Shown here: positions 50,023-59,189 of the stretch, piece after piece | Numbering within the stretch: the first letter of the stretch is position 1 | How the letters are laid out: each line of letters starts with the position of its first letter | Program-made: the position numbers and the translations under genes | The notes under the pieces: model-generated | What the model was told of the DNA's origin: nothing | What the model saw: the letters and a program-made list of their open reading frames with translations, nothing else | Databases searched by the model: none | Source: Castellaniella ginsengisoli | Lineage (GTDB): Bacteria > Pseudomonadota > Gammaproteobacteria > Burkholderiales > Burkholderiaceae_B | Assembly: GCF_039523235.1 (NCBI RefSeq) | Contig: NZ_BAAAEX010000011.1 | Reading direction: 5' to 3' (one strand) | DNA: 64,000 nt

Positions 50023-51201
50023 CTACAGGCGCTGTCCTTGCAGCAGATGGCGGGCCAGGGGCTTGCGCAGTGCGGGCACCAGATCCAGGGCGGCCAGCCC
50101 CAGGCCGCAGGCGTGGCGCACCAGGGGGTTGGCCGTGGCGAACAGCCGCGGCAAGGTGTCGGTGATGCCCAAGGTCAGTGCGCGGTCCGCGCGGCGCCGA
50201 CGGGTGTGGCGCTCCAGTAAGGGCTGGACCGGTTCGCCGGGCGCCGCCAGCCAGGGCCGCAGCGCCTGGGCCAACTGGGCCGCGTCGCGCAGGCCCAGGT
50301 TCAGGCCCTGGCCCGCCACCGGGTGCAGGGTCTGGGCGGCATTGCCCACGGCCGCCAGGCCCTGTCCGAGCAGATTGGGCCCCGCGTGCAGCGACAGGGG
50401 AAAGGCGTAGGCCTCGCCCACGCGCTGCAGGCGGCCCAGGCGATGGCCGAAGGCCGCCTGCAGCGCCGTGTCGAAATCGGCGTGGGGCAAGTGCCGCAAG
50501 GCCTGGGCGCGGGCCGGGGGCACGCACCAGACCAGGCTGTAGAGGTCGGGTGCGGCGGGATGCGGCAGCAGGGCCAGCGGCCCGGTGCGGGTGAAGCGCT
50601 CGAAGGCGCGGCCCGGCCAGGGCGCGGCGGCCCGTACGGTCGCGAGCACGGCGTGCTGGTCGTATTCCCGTTGCAGGCCCTGCGGGCGGGCGCCGTCGGA
50701 CAGCAGGGCCAGATGCGCGCTGCGGGGGCCGTCGGACAGATGCAGCCGGACGGGCGCGCCCGCCCGGGGCCTCGGCGGCCGTTCCGCCAGCAAGGTGATG
50801 CCGGTGCGGCGCACGGCCGCATACAGCGTTTCGAGCAGATCGTCGTAGGCCGCCACGCAGCCCAGCCTGGGCACGCCCAGCTCGGCCTGGTCGATCAGCG
50901 TGCGGCCCAGGTGCCCGGCCTGGGACACATGCACCGTGAGAATGTCGGCGGTGTGTTCCGGCCAGGCGCCCAGGGATTCCAGGAAGCGGCGGCTGCCGTG
51001 GTTCAGGGCCAGGGCGCGCGGGTCGATGGCTTGCCCGGCGGCGCGGGGCGCGGGCGCCGGGCCCATGAGGACGATGCGCGCGGGGTCCGGTGCGGCGTCC
51101 GCCAGGCCCAGGGCCAGGGCGCAGCCAACCGGACCGGATCCCAGGATGGCGATGTCGTAGGTCGGTGAGGCCATGGAGTTCCGAACGGCAAAAACGTCCA
51201 T
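50023..51201 (-). CDS. ubiH: UbiH/UbiF/Coq6-family FAD-dependent ubiquinone hydroxylase
   Basis: 392 residues. FAD-binding DIAILGSGPVGCALALGLA, mid-domain ALLSDGARP-type DG motif, and VGNAAQTLHPVAGQGLNLGLRDAAQLAQAL are diagnostic of the aerobic ubiquinone hydroxylases; UbiH is most likely but UbiF/UbiI cannot be excluded by eye. The ATG at 51201 is chosen because AAAGGA sits seven bases upstream; an ATG at 51174 matches other family N-termini but lacks a site. Head of the minus-strand series ubiH-dusB-fis-purH-ruvC-ruvA-recQ. Confidence 0.88.
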   Translation of the reverse strand: MDVFAVRNSMASPTYDIAILGSGPVGCALALGLADAAPDPARIVLMGPAPAPRAAGQAIDPRALALNHGSRRFLESLGAWPEHTADILTVHVSQAGHLGRTLIDQAELGVPRLGCVAAYDDLLETLYAAVRRTGITLLAERPPRPRAGAPVRLHLSDGPRSAHLALLSDGARPQGLQREYDQHAVLATVRAAAPWPGRAFERFTRTGPLALLPHPAAPDLYSLVWCVPPARAQALRHLPHADFDTALQAAFGHRLGRLQRVGEAYAFPLSLHAGPNLLGQGLAAVGNAAQTLHPVAGQGLNLGLRDAAQLAQALRPWLAAPGEPVQPLLERHTRRRRADRALTLGITDTLPRLFATANPLVRHACGLGLAALDLVPALRKPLARHLLQGQRL

Positions 51202-51245
51202 TTTAGAATCCTTTAAACTAGTCCGACCGCTTTATTCTGGATGAC

Positions 51246-52100
51246 ATGGACGCACTTGCCTGGTTGCAGCCTTGGGAATTCTCGCCCGCCCTGGTGCTGG
51301 CCTTCGTGGCGACGGCGTGGCTGTTCCTGCGTGGCCGCCGCATCCATCGCGTCGGGGCGGTGCGCCAGTCCCTGTTCTGGATCGGCTGGGTCATGCTGTA
51401 CTTGTCCATGCACACGCAACTGGACTACTACGCCGAGCGCATGTTCTTCATCCATCGGCTGCAGCATCTCGTCCTGCACCATCTGGGGCCGCTGTTGATC
51501 ATGGGCGCCTATCCGGGCCAGGTCATGCGGGCCGGGCTGCCCCTGGCCTGGCGGGTCCGGCTGGCGGCGGCGCGCCGCGCCGGCCCCGTCCGCGCCCTCG
51601 AATCCCTGGCGACGAACCGCTTCCTGGTTCCCCTGCTGTTCCTGCTGATGGTGCTGGTCTGGCTGGAGCCGACCGTGCAGTTCTACTCCATGCTCGACTG
51701 GCGGCTGTACCGGCTGATGAACTGGGCGGTGGTCCTCACCGGCCTCATGTACTGGAACCTGATCCTGGACCGGCGGCCCAAGCCGCCTGCCGCGATGTCG
51801 CCCGGGGGCCGGATTTTTTCGCCCATCTTCACCATGGTGCCGCAGATGGTCGCGGGGGCCGTGATCGTTTTTTCCGAGCGCGACCTGTATCCGGTGTTCG
51901 ATCTGTGCGGCCGCGCGCTGCCCGGCTTCAGCGCGGTCGATGACCAAGTGATCGGCGGCCTGATCATGTGGGTGCCCGCCGGCCTGATCGAGGCCTTCGG
52001 GCTGATGGTGGCGCTGGGCACCCTGATGCGGCTGTCGGCCCGCAATCGCCTGCCGCAACCCCGGCGCCGCCCGGCCGGGCGGCCTGCGCGCGCGGCTTGA
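51246..52100 (+). CDS. Caa3-type CtaG family cytochrome c oxidase assembly protein
   Basis: 284 residues with about seven transmembrane helices. LDYYAERMFFIHRLQHLVLHHLGPLLIMG is the histidine-rich block of the caa3_CtaG (DUF) family; ends in a basic, cytoplasmic tail. In Bacillus CtaG is needed for active caa3 oxidase; in this lineage the exact role is less clear. Divergent from ubiH with a 44-base gap; no cytochrome oxidase genes are adjacent. Confidence 0.85.
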   Translation: MDALAWLQPWEFSPALVLAFVATAWLFLRGRRIHRVGAVRQSLFWIGWVMLYLSMHTQLDYYAERMFFIHRLQHLVLHHLGPLLIMGAYPGQVMRAGLPLAWRVRLAAARRAGPVRALESLATNRFLVPLLFLLMVLVWLEPTVQFYSMLDWRLYRLMNWAVVLTGLMYWNLILDRRPKPPAAMSPGGRIFSPIFTMVPQMVAGAVIVFSERDLYPVFDLCGRALPGFSAVDDQVIGGLIMWVPAGLIEAFGLMVALGTLMRLSARNRLPQPRRRPAGRPARAA

Positions 52101-52130
52101 GGCAATGCCCGTCATGGCAAAGGATCCATC

Positions 52131-53615
52131 ATGAAAACCTGGATGCGGCGCACGGGCGCGGGGCTGAGCCTGGCCGGCGCCCTCGCGGCCGGCACGCCGG
52201 CCGCCTGGAGCCAGCCCATGGGCCTGCCCTCGCTGGGGGCCGCCTCGTCGGCGGAATTGTCTCCCGCCGTGGAGCGCACCCTGGGCCAGGCCATCATGGA
52301 GCAGGGCCGCCAGGATCCCACTTACATCAGCGACCTGGATATCAACCAGTACCTGACCACGCTCGGCCGGCGGCTGGCCGAGCATGCGCCGCAGGCGTTG
52401 GCCCAGGAAGTCACCGTATTTGCCGTGCGCGATCCTTCGATCAACGCTTTTGCACTCCCGGGCGGCTACATCGGCATTCACAGCGGCCTGGTGGTCGGCG
52501 CGCAGAGCGAGTCCGAGCTGGCCGGCGTGCTGGCGCACGAAATCGGCCACGTCATGCAGCGCCACATCGCCCGGGGGATCACGCAGCAGTCCCAGGGTAC
52601 GGGCATCATGGTGGCCAGCCTGATCGGCGCCCTGCTGGCCGCCCTGGCCGGCCAGGGCGATCTCGCCATGGGGGTCGCCACTTTCGGCCAGGCCGCCGCC
52701 ATCGACCGGCAACTCGGTTTTTCCCGGGGCGCCGAGCAGGAGGCCGACCGGGCGGGGCTGCAGATGATGCGTCAGGCCGGCTTCGATCCCCAGGGCATGG
52801 TGGCGATGTTCCGCCGCCTGATGAATGCCGCGCGCCTGAATGAAGGCACGGGGGGCGGTTACGCCTCGACCCACCCGCTGTCGATCCAGCGGCTCTCGGA
52901 CATCGAGAACCGGATCGAGGGACAACCGGCGGCAGCGGCCACGCCCGACCCCGAATTCTGGTTCGTGCGCGCCCATCTGGCCCTGATCCAGGCGCGGGAC
53001 CATGCCGACCGGCAACGCCTGCAGCAGACGCTGCGCACCGAAGCGCGCGACCTCCGGGGCGCGCGCCAGGCGGCCGCCCTGTACGGGCTGGCTTCGCTGC
53101 ACCGGACGGAGGGCGATCTGGCGGGTGCGCGCGCACAGCTCGCCCAGGCCCAGTCCGTGCAGCCGGCGCCCCAACTGGACATGCTGGCGATCAAGCTGGC
53201 CGAAGCACAAGGGCCGGCTGCCGCCGTGGAGGTTTCGGCCGCCGCCTGGAAACGCTGGCCCGGCAGCCAGGGGGTGGCCGAAGGCCGCGCCCGCGCGCTG
53301 CAGCAGGCCGGCCAGGACGAGGCCGCCGCCGCTTTCCTGCAGGCCGCTGCCCGGCAATGGCCGGACACGCCGGATTTCCAGAAATTGCTGGCCGCAAGCC
53401 TGCAACGCCTGGGGCGTGAAGTCGAGGCCCACGAGGCGATGGCAAGCTATTTCGAGCAGACCGGCGCCTTGCCCACGGCGGTCGAGCATCTGCAGCAGGC
53501 GCGCAGCTTGTCCAAGGATTTCTACGCCCAGTCGCGCCTCGACATGCGCATCCGCGCCCTGCGTGAACGCCTGGATACCCAGCGCGCCTTGCTGGAGCCG
53601 TTCAGGAAGCAGTGA
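52131..53615 (+). CDS. bepA: BepA-like periplasmic M48 metalloprotease with TPR domain
   Basis: 494 residues with a signal peptide (cleavage near AWSQ, residue 27). The M48 domain has HEIGH at 136-140 in LAGVLAHEIGHVMQRH and the third ligand Glu in RGAEQEADRAGLQMMRQAGF. From about residue 270 the chain is helical TPR-like repeats. This is the BepA/YfgC architecture: chaperone-protease for outer-membrane beta-barrels and LptD. Starts 30 bases after the CtaG gene. Confidence 0.9.
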   Translation: MKTWMRRTGAGLSLAGALAAGTPAAWSQPMGLPSLGAASSAELSPAVERTLGQAIMEQGRQDPTYISDLDINQYLTTLGRRLAEHAPQALAQEVTVFAVRDPSINAFALPGGYIGIHSGLVVGAQSESELAGVLAHEIGHVMQRHIARGITQQSQGTGIMVASLIGALLAALAGQGDLAMGVATFGQAAAIDRQLGFSRGAEQEADRAGLQMMRQAGFDPQGMVAMFRRLMNAARLNEGTGGGYASTHPLSIQRLSDIENRIEGQPAAAATPDPEFWFVRAHLALIQARDHADRQRLQQTLRTEARDLRGARQAAALYGLASLHRTEGDLAGARAQLAQAQSVQPAPQLDMLAIKLAEAQGPAAAVEVSAAAWKRWPGSQGVAEGRARALQQAGQDEAAAAFLQAAARQWPDTPDFQKLLAASLQRLGREVEAHEAMASYFEQTGALPTAVEHLQQARSLSKDFYAQSRLDMRIRALRERLDTQRALLEPFRKQ

Positions 53616-53622
53616 AGTCCGG

Positions 53623-54768
53623 TCAGGCGCCGGTCTCAAAGAATTGCAGCAGCCGCGCCGGCAGCCAGCGCAAGTGCCCCGGAAAGACGCCGGTGACGAA
53701 GCCCGCGTGCCCGCCCTGGGCCGGCTGGTGCAGCAGCACGTCGCCGGACGCGTCACGCGAGCCCGGCAGCGAGGCCTCGGGAACGAAAGGATCGTTGCGC
53801 GCGTTCAGCACCAGCGTCGACGTGCGGATCGACGGCAGCAGCGGCAGGCTGGCGGCGCGGGTCCAGTAGTCCAGCGCATTGTGGTAGCCGTGCATGGGTG
53901 CCGTGTACAGATCGTCGAATTCGCGCAGGCTGCGCATGCTCTGCGTGCGCGAGACATCCACGGAGCCGGGAAATTCGCCGGCCTTCTCGAAGATCTTGCG
54001 GCGGATGCTGCGCAGGAAATAGCGGGAATACAGTTGCCGGCCCCAGACGGTGTCCGACAGGCGCCGGCCGCAGGCGGCCAGGTCCATGGGGACGGACACG
54101 GCGGCGGCGGCGCGCAGGCCGTGCGGGGCCGAGCCCGATTCGCCCAAGAGTTTCAACAGGGCGTTGCCGCCCAGCGAGATGCCGGCGGCGTGCCACCCGG
54201 CCTGGGGCAGGCGCTTGCGGGCGTGGCCGAGGATGAATTCGATTTCCGCCGAATCGCCGCTGTAATAGGCGCGCGCCATGCGGTTGGGGACGCCGGAGCA
54301 GCCCCGGAAGTGAGCGGCCGCCACGACCCAGCCCGCAGCCCGGAAGTCGTGGGCGATCGCCTGCATGTAGGGGCTCAGGCTGCTGCCTTCCAGGCCATGG
54401 AACAGGATCAGCGCGGGGCCGCCGCCCGACAGCGCCGTCCAGTCGGCGTCTTCGGCCCAGCGCCGCGCCGCTGTCCCCACCAGTCCGGACTCGTGCGCCG
54501 ACGCCTGGCCGTCGGCCCGCAGATTGGGGTTCAGGGCGGGGCCGCACCAGTCCAGATCGATGAAATCGCCGTCCGGCGTATCGACCCGCTCGCGGACGAA
54601 GTGCAGCGTGGGGTGCTGGGCGCAGAACGCCCCGTAGAGGGTCTGGACATGGCCGCCCTGGAGCCAGACCGGCACGGGACACGGGCGGGTGTCGATCCGC
54701 GCGCCCGTGGATCCATCTGCGCACGGCAGCTCGGGGGATTCACGTTGGGACCGGCCCGGCACGCTCAT
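53623..54768 (-). CDS. YheT-family alpha/beta hydrolase
   Basis: 381 residues. WLQGGHVQTLYGAF and LILFHGLEGSSLSPYMQAIAHDFRAAGW-type blocks are the YheT/embryogenesis-associated (EMB8) signature. Nucleophile Ser lies in GISLGGNALLKL; Asp in NARNDPFVP and His in QGGHAGF complete the triad. Possible short-chain esterase; substrate unknown. It ends seven bases from convergent bepA and is the last gene of the ilvE operon. Confidence 0.9.
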   Translation of the reverse strand: MSVPGRSQRESPELPCADGSTGARIDTRPCPVPVWLQGGHVQTLYGAFCAQHPTLHFVRERVDTPDGDFIDLDWCGPALNPNLRADGQASAHESGLVGTAARRWAEDADWTALSGGGPALILFHGLEGSSLSPYMQAIAHDFRAAGWVVAAAHFRGCSGVPNRMARAYYSGDSAEIEFILGHARKRLPQAGWHAAGISLGGNALLKLLGESGSAPHGLRAAAAVSVPMDLAACGRRLSDTVWGRQLYSRYFLRSIRRKIFEKAGEFPGSVDVSRTQSMRSLREFDDLYTAPMHGYHNALDYWTRAASLPLLPSIRTSTLVLNARNDPFVPEASLPGSRDASGDVLLHQPAQGGHAGFVTGVFPGHLRWLPARLLQFFETGA

Positions 54769-54775
54769 GTCGCTT

Positions 54776-55198
54776 TCAGTGAAGGGTGCGGGAGAAATCG
54801 GGCCGGTCGAGCAGTTCGGCCTCGCGGGGCGCGGCTGAGGCGTGGTGCACGATCATCCGCCAGCCCTCCGGGCCTTTCTGGTAGATGTTGGTCGTGTAGA
54901 AACTCAAGGTGTCCTTGCCGCGGGGAGTGTTCACCACGATCTGCTCGATCAGCACATGGACGGCGTTCATGACCCCCGTCATGGCCTTGACCTGGCCGGG
55001 AAAGGCGGCGATCGGGCCGTTGCTGAACAGGTGCTCCCAGGCTTCCCGCACGGCCCGGGGGCCCAGGGTGCGCAGGCCCCCCGGGTGGATGCAGGCCACA
55101 TCCTCGTCGTCGCTCCAGACGCGCATCATCTGGGCGGCATCGCCCTGTCGCATGGCTTCGTAGAAGGCGTATTCGGCTTCCTCGGGAGTGGGGAACAT
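54776..55198 (-). CDS. NTF2/SnoaL-like nuclear-transport-factor-fold protein
   Basis: 140 residues. TPEEAEYAFYEAMRQGDAAQMMRVWSDDEDVACIHPGG and AVREAWEHLFSN with a C-terminal beta sheet (LSFYTTNIYQKGPEGWRMIVHHAS) give the SnoaL/DUF4440-type cone fold. Members bind small ligands or are ketosteroid isomerase-like enzymes; the ligand here is unknown. Sits between the zf-CHCC gene (16 bases) and the YheT gene (seven bases). Confidence 0.82.
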   Translation of the reverse strand: MFPTPEEAEYAFYEAMRQGDAAQMMRVWSDDEDVACIHPGGLRTLGPRAVREAWEHLFSNGPIAAFPGQVKAMTGVMNAVHVLIEQIVVNTPRGKDTLSFYTTNIYQKGPEGWRMIVHHASAAPREAELLDRPDFSRTLH

Positions 55199-55214
55199 GG
55201 GCGCGGCGAATCCT

Positions 55215-55424
55215 TTAGTGGCCGTGCGCCTTTTCGCCCTCGCGCAGGGCGTAACGGGTGCCGCAGTACTGGCAACGGGCCACGCGGTTCTTGACCACTT
55301 CGATGTAGATGCGGGGGTGCTGGCTCCAGAGGGGCGCCTTGGGGCCGGGACAGTAGACCGGCAGGTCGGCGGCGCCGACTTCGACGATGTCCTGGTTGGG
55401 GGCGTTTTCGGGCACGCTGCTCAT
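55215..55424 (-). CDS. Zinc-finger domain protein (zf-CHCC)
   Basis: 69 residues. The CHCC zinc pattern is visible: Cys in PVYCPGP, His in SQHPRIYIEV, and the pair CQYC with GTRYAL after it. zf-CHCC proteins include the NDUFS6-like subunit of complex I and many small bacterial proteins of unknown role. It is usually next to ilvE in Burkholderiales, as here (49 bases). Confidence 0.88.
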   Translation of the reverse strand: MSSVPENAPNQDIVEVGAADLPVYCPGPKAPLWSQHPRIYIEVVKNRVARCQYCGTRYALREGEKAHGH

Positions 55425-55473
55425 GGTGTTTCCTGGAAAGGGCCGGGCGGGCCGCCCGGTGTGGGTTTCGGGC

Positions 55474-56394
55474 TCAGACCTTGGAGAGCCAGTGGTGGTA
55501 TTTGGGCGTTTTGCCGGAGACGGCGTCGAAGAAAGCCTTCTGGAGCTGGGCGGTGACCGGGCCGCGCTCGCCGGCGCCGATCTGGCGGCCGTCGATCTCG
55601 CGGATCGGGGTGACCTCGGCCGCCGTGCCCGTGAAGAAGGCTTCGTCGGCGATGTACAGGTCGTCGCGCGTGAGCCGGCGCGATTCCACTCTCAGGCCCA
55701 GGTCGGCGGCGATCTGGTGGATGGAGGCCCGGGTGATGCCGGTCAGGGCGCAGGCGATGTCCGGTTCGTAGACGACGCCGTCGCGCACGATGAACAGATT
55801 TTCGCCGGAACCCTCGGCCACGAAGCCCTGGGTGTCGAGCAGGATCGCTTCGTCGTAGCCGTGGTCCAGGGCTTCGGCGTTGGCGAGGATGGAGTTGGCG
55901 TAGGTGCTGGCGATCTTGGCGCGCGGCATGGTGACGTTGACGTGCTGCCGGGCAAAGGACGAGATTTTGACGCGGATGCCCTGTTTCAGGGCTTCTTCGC
56001 CGAGGTAGGCGCCCCAGGGCCAGGCGGCGATGGCGACGTGCACCGACGCCCCCTTGGGCGAGACGCCCATCTTCTCGGAGCCGTAGAACACCAGCGGCCG
56101 GATGTAGCAGGATTCGAGCTCGTTGCGGCGCACGACTTCGATCTGGGCTTCGGAGATCGCCTCGCGCGAGAAGGGGATCTTCATCTGGTAGATGTGTGCC
56201 GAATTGAACAGGCGGCGGGTGTGGTCTTCCAGGCGGAAAATGGCCGTGCCGTGGTCGGTGCGGTAGGCGCGAACCCCCTCGAAGACCGACAGGCCGTAAT
56301 GCAGCGAATGCGTCAGCACGTGCGTGGTCGCGTCACGCCAGGGCACCAGTTTGCCGTCGTACCAGATCACCCCATCTCGATCAGCCATGGACAT
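55474..56394 (-). CDS. ilvE: Branched-chain amino acid aminotransferase
   Basis: 306 residues, fold-type IV. VIWYDGKLVPWRDATTHVLTHSLHYGLSVFEGVRAY is the IlvE start; the PLP lysine lies in MPRAKIASTYANSILANAEA; EGSGENLFIV and FFTGTAAEVTPIREIDG are the cofactor/phosphate blocks. It makes Val, Leu and Ile from keto acids. First gene of the operon ilvE, zf-CHCC, NTF2-like, YheT. Divergent from rhlE. Confidence 0.95.
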   Translation of the reverse strand: MSMADRDGVIWYDGKLVPWRDATTHVLTHSLHYGLSVFEGVRAYRTDHGTAIFRLEDHTRRLFNSAHIYQMKIPFSREAISEAQIEVVRRNELESCYIRPLVFYGSEKMGVSPKGASVHVAIAAWPWGAYLGEEALKQGIRVKISSFARQHVNVTMPRAKIASTYANSILANAEALDHGYDEAILLDTQGFVAEGSGENLFIVRDGVVYEPDIACALTGITRASIHQIAADLGLRVESRRLTRDDLYIADEAFFTGTAAEVTPIREIDGRQIGAGERGPVTAQLQKAFFDAVSGKTPKYHHWLSKV

Positions 56395-56523
56395 CGCCGT
56401 CTCCCGGAATTTGTCAGGGCATCATTGTACCAATTGCCCGGCCTGGAGCGATGCACGCTAAAATAGGGAGTTCATGAACGCGTGGGGCCGGATTTCCGGG
56501 TGCCTGCGCACCCTATCCGACGA

Positions 56524-57903
56524 ATGACCGACACCCTCCCCCAAGATACCGCTATCGAAGCGCCCGTTCCGTTCGCCCAATTCGGCCTGCACCCCGGCAT
56601 CATGCAGGCCATCGAGGCCACCGGCTATGTTTCCGCCACCCCGATCCAGGCCAAGGCCATTCCCATCGCCATGGCCGGGCGCGACGTCATGGGTGCAGCC
56701 CAGACGGGCACGGGCAAGACCGCCGCCTTTTCCCTGCCGATCCTGCACCGGCTGATGCCCTTCGCCAACAGCAGCGCCTCGCCGGCGCGGCACCCCGTGC
56801 GCGCCCTGATCCTGACGCCCACGCGCGAACTCGCCGACCAGGTGCATGCCAACGTCGCCCAGTACAGCAGCGCCGTGCCCTTGCGCACGGCGGTGGTGTT
56901 CGGCGGGGTGGACATCCGCCCGCAGCGCGATCTGTTGCGCCAGGGCTGCGAAATCCTGATCGCCACGCCGGGCCGCCTGCTCGACCACGTCGAACAGCGC
57001 AACGTCAACCTCGGCCAGGTCGGCATCCTGGTGCTGGACGAGGCCGACCGCATGCTGGACATGGGCTTTCTGCCCGACCTGGACCGCATCATGCGGCTGC
57101 TGCCTCCCGGGCGGCAGGGTTTGTTGTTTTCCGCCACGTTCAGCCCCGAAATCCGCAAGCTCGGCCGCACATTCCTGCGCACGCCGGTCGAGGTCGAGGT
57201 CGCGCGCCCCAACGCCACGGCCGACACCGTCACCCAGATCGCCTATCCCCTCGAAGGCGAAGCCAAGCGCCGGGCCGTGGTGCATCTGGTGAAATCCCGC
57301 CAGCTCAATCAGGTCATCGTGTTTTCCAACACCAAGATCGGCTGCAGCCGCCTGGCCCGCCAGCTTGAGCAAGACGGCGTGCGCGCCGAGTCCATCCACG
57401 GCAACAAGACCCAGATCGAGCGCATGAAGGCGCTGGAGGCCTTCAAGGCCGGCACGCTCGAAGTCCTGGTGGCGACCGACGTGGCTGCCCGCGGCCTGGA
57501 CGTCGCCGGCGTGCCCTGCGTCATCAACTACGACTTGCCGCGCAATGCCGAGGACTACGTCCACCGGATTGGCCGCACCGGCCGGGCGGGGGCCTCGGGC
57601 GAAGCCATTGCGCTGTTTGCGCCCGAAGAAGAGCGCTATCTGCTGGATATCGAAAAACTCATCAAGACCCGGATTCCGCGCGGCGAACTCGAGCTGCCGC
57701 GCAGCATGGCGCGCCGCCGTCCCGTCGGCAGCGGCCATCATGCCGCGCCCGGGCGGCATGCCCCGGCCGCACCGCAAGACGACTTCTTCTCCCGGCCCTA
57801 CGAGCCCGCCGCCGCCGCGCCGCGCGTCGAGGCCGAAGCCCGCCCCGCCGTGGTGCCGGCCCGCCGGCCCGTGGGTGTTCTGCTGGGCGGCAAATCCTCC
57901 TGA
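56524..57903 (+). CDS. rhlE: DEAD-box RNA helicase, RhlE-type
   Basis: 459 residues. Q motif ATPIQAKAIP, Walker A AQTGTGKT, PTRELA, VLDEADRMLDMGF, FSATFS, ARGLDVAGVPCVINYD and HRIGRTGRAG are all intact. The C-terminal ~75 residues are low-complexity, rich in Ala, Pro, Arg and His, as in RhlE. The ATG at 56524 gives MTDTLPQDT; an upstream ATG at 56482 is less likely. Roles in relatives: ribosome assembly and RNA decay. Confidence 0.93.
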   Translation: MTDTLPQDTAIEAPVPFAQFGLHPGIMQAIEATGYVSATPIQAKAIPIAMAGRDVMGAAQTGTGKTAAFSLPILHRLMPFANSSASPARHPVRALILTPTRELADQVHANVAQYSSAVPLRTAVVFGGVDIRPQRDLLRQGCEILIATPGRLLDHVEQRNVNLGQVGILVLDEADRMLDMGFLPDLDRIMRLLPPGRQGLLFSATFSPEIRKLGRTFLRTPVEVEVARPNATADTVTQIAYPLEGEAKRRAVVHLVKSRQLNQVIVFSNTKIGCSRLARQLEQDGVRAESIHGNKTQIERMKALEAFKAGTLEVLVATDVAARGLDVAGVPCVINYDLPRNAEDYVHRIGRTGRAGASGEAIALFAPEEERYLLDIEKLIKTRIPRGELELPRSMARRRPVGSGHHAAPGRHAPAAPQDDFFSRPYEPAAAAPRVEAEARPAVVPARRPVGVLLGGKSS

Positions 57904-57947
57904 TCCGGGCGCCCGGGCGGCGCGGGACCGGCCGGCCCGGCGCGCGG

Positions 57948-58322
57948 TCAGCCCGCCATCGTGTCCAGGCGGCCGGGGCCGTCCGCCCGCACCGGCAGAT
58001 CCGCCGAGCCGTCGATCAGACGCCGCAGTTGTTCGATGCGCGGCTGCACGACGCCCCAGTAGCGCGTGCCGCTGCGGTCCTGCACCAGGATCGTGGGAAA
58101 GTTCTCGATGTCCTCGTCGCCCAGCCAATCGGGGCTGTCTTCGACGTCCACCCACAGGAAGGTCCAGTCGGGGTACTCGTCGGCCAGGGTTTCCAGCAGG
58201 GGGCGCCAGGCGTCGCAGGTGCGGCACCAGGCCGCGCAGTAGCAGGCCACGCGCCGGCCTGAGTCCTGGGCCAGCCGGGCCCTCAGGGCGCGCGGATCGG
58301 CGTGCGGATCAAACAATTTCAT
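57948..58322 (-). CDS. Thioredoxin-like protein (CxxC)
   Basis: 124 residues, no signal peptide, so cytoplasmic. The active-site segment reads CYCAAWCRTCDAW, giving a CRTC redox pair instead of thioredoxin CGPC; the cis-proline region is ENFPTILVQD. Probably a disulfide reductase or binding protein; partner unknown. Convergent with rhlE, divergent from the EI24 gene. Confidence 0.85.
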   Translation of the reverse strand: MKLFDPHADPRALRARLAQDSGRRVACYCAAWCRTCDAWRPLLETLADEYPDWTFLWVDVEDSPDWLGDEDIENFPTILVQDRSGTRYWGVVQPRIEQLRRLIDGSADLPVRADGPGRLDTMAG

Positions 58323-58386
58323 GCAGACAGAAATCCCATTCTTTGAATAAGATGATTGTATGGGTTCTCAAGGATCATTCCGTCCT

Positions 58387-59178
58387 ATGACGCATCAAGA
58401 GCTCGCTTTGCGCGATCCCCGTTCCTCCCGCGGCCTGGCGCTGGTCGGCCAGGCCTTCCGCCGCGCTGTCGTCAGCCAGCTTCACCCGCGCATGCTCGCG
58501 GCCCTGTTGCTGCCTTTCGTGATCGCTTTCCTGGGCGCCGTGGTGCTGCTGTGGTTTTTCTGGCAACCGCTGACCGGCTGGCTGGACCAGGAGGCCTCGT
58601 CCTGGGGGCTGTTCAATACCGTCGACGGCTGGCTCGTCGCCGCCGGCCTGTTTTCCCTGAAATTGTGGCTGGTGCCCTTGATGGCCGCGGGGCTGCTGCT
58701 GCCCATGGCGGGCATTCTCGGGCTGGTGATCGCCGCCGTCTTCGTCATGCCCATCGCGCTGCGCCATCTCGAACATCGCGACTACCGGGGGTTGGGCCGC
58801 CAGGGCCGCCACACCACGGCGCTGGGCGTCTGGAACGCGGTCTGGGTCGGGACGCTGTTCTGCCTGGGCTGGCTGTTCACCATGCCGCTGTGGGTGGTGC
58901 CGCCCCTGGCGCTGTTGCTGCCGGTGTTCTGGTGGGCCTTCGCGCTGAACCGGATGCTGCGCGTGGACGCCATGATCGAGCATGCCAGCCCGATCGAGCG
59001 CCGGTTGCTGTGGCGGCGCCACAACCGCCAGCTCTGGCTGATCGCGGGCTGCCTGGCCGTCATCAACCTGATTCCGCTGTTCTGGGTGGTGATGCCGGTC
59101 TTCTCGGCGCTGGTATACGCGCATTTCTGCCTGGAAGCCATCCGCCGCCTGCGTGCGGAAACCGTCATCGATCTTTGA
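58387..59178 (+). CDS. EI24-domain (CysZ-like) inner-membrane protein
   Basis: 263 residues with about six hydrophobic segments. LALVGQAFRRAVVSQLHPRMLAALLLPFVIAFLGAVVLLW and LLWRRHNRQLWLIAGCLAVINLIPLFWVVMPVFSALVYAHFCLEA match the EI24/CysZ pattern of four to six helices with a conserved C-terminal His/Glu. True CysZ transports sulfate; Burkholderiales homologues are annotated only by domain. The ATG at 58387 follows TTCCGTCCT without a strong ribosome binding site. It is 11 bases upstream of the next gene. Confidence 0.82.
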   Translation: MTHQELALRDPRSSRGLALVGQAFRRAVVSQLHPRMLAALLLPFVIAFLGAVVLLWFFWQPLTGWLDQEASSWGLFNTVDGWLVAAGLFSLKLWLVPLMAAGLLLPMAGILGLVIAAVFVMPIALRHLEHRDYRGLGRQGRHTTALGVWNAVWVGTLFCLGWLFTMPLWVVPPLALLLPVFWWAFALNRMLRVDAMIEHASPIERRLLWRRHNRQLWLIAGCLAVINLIPLFWVVMPVFSALVYAHFCLEAIRRLRAETVIDL

Positions 59179-59189
59179 CTGTCCATCCA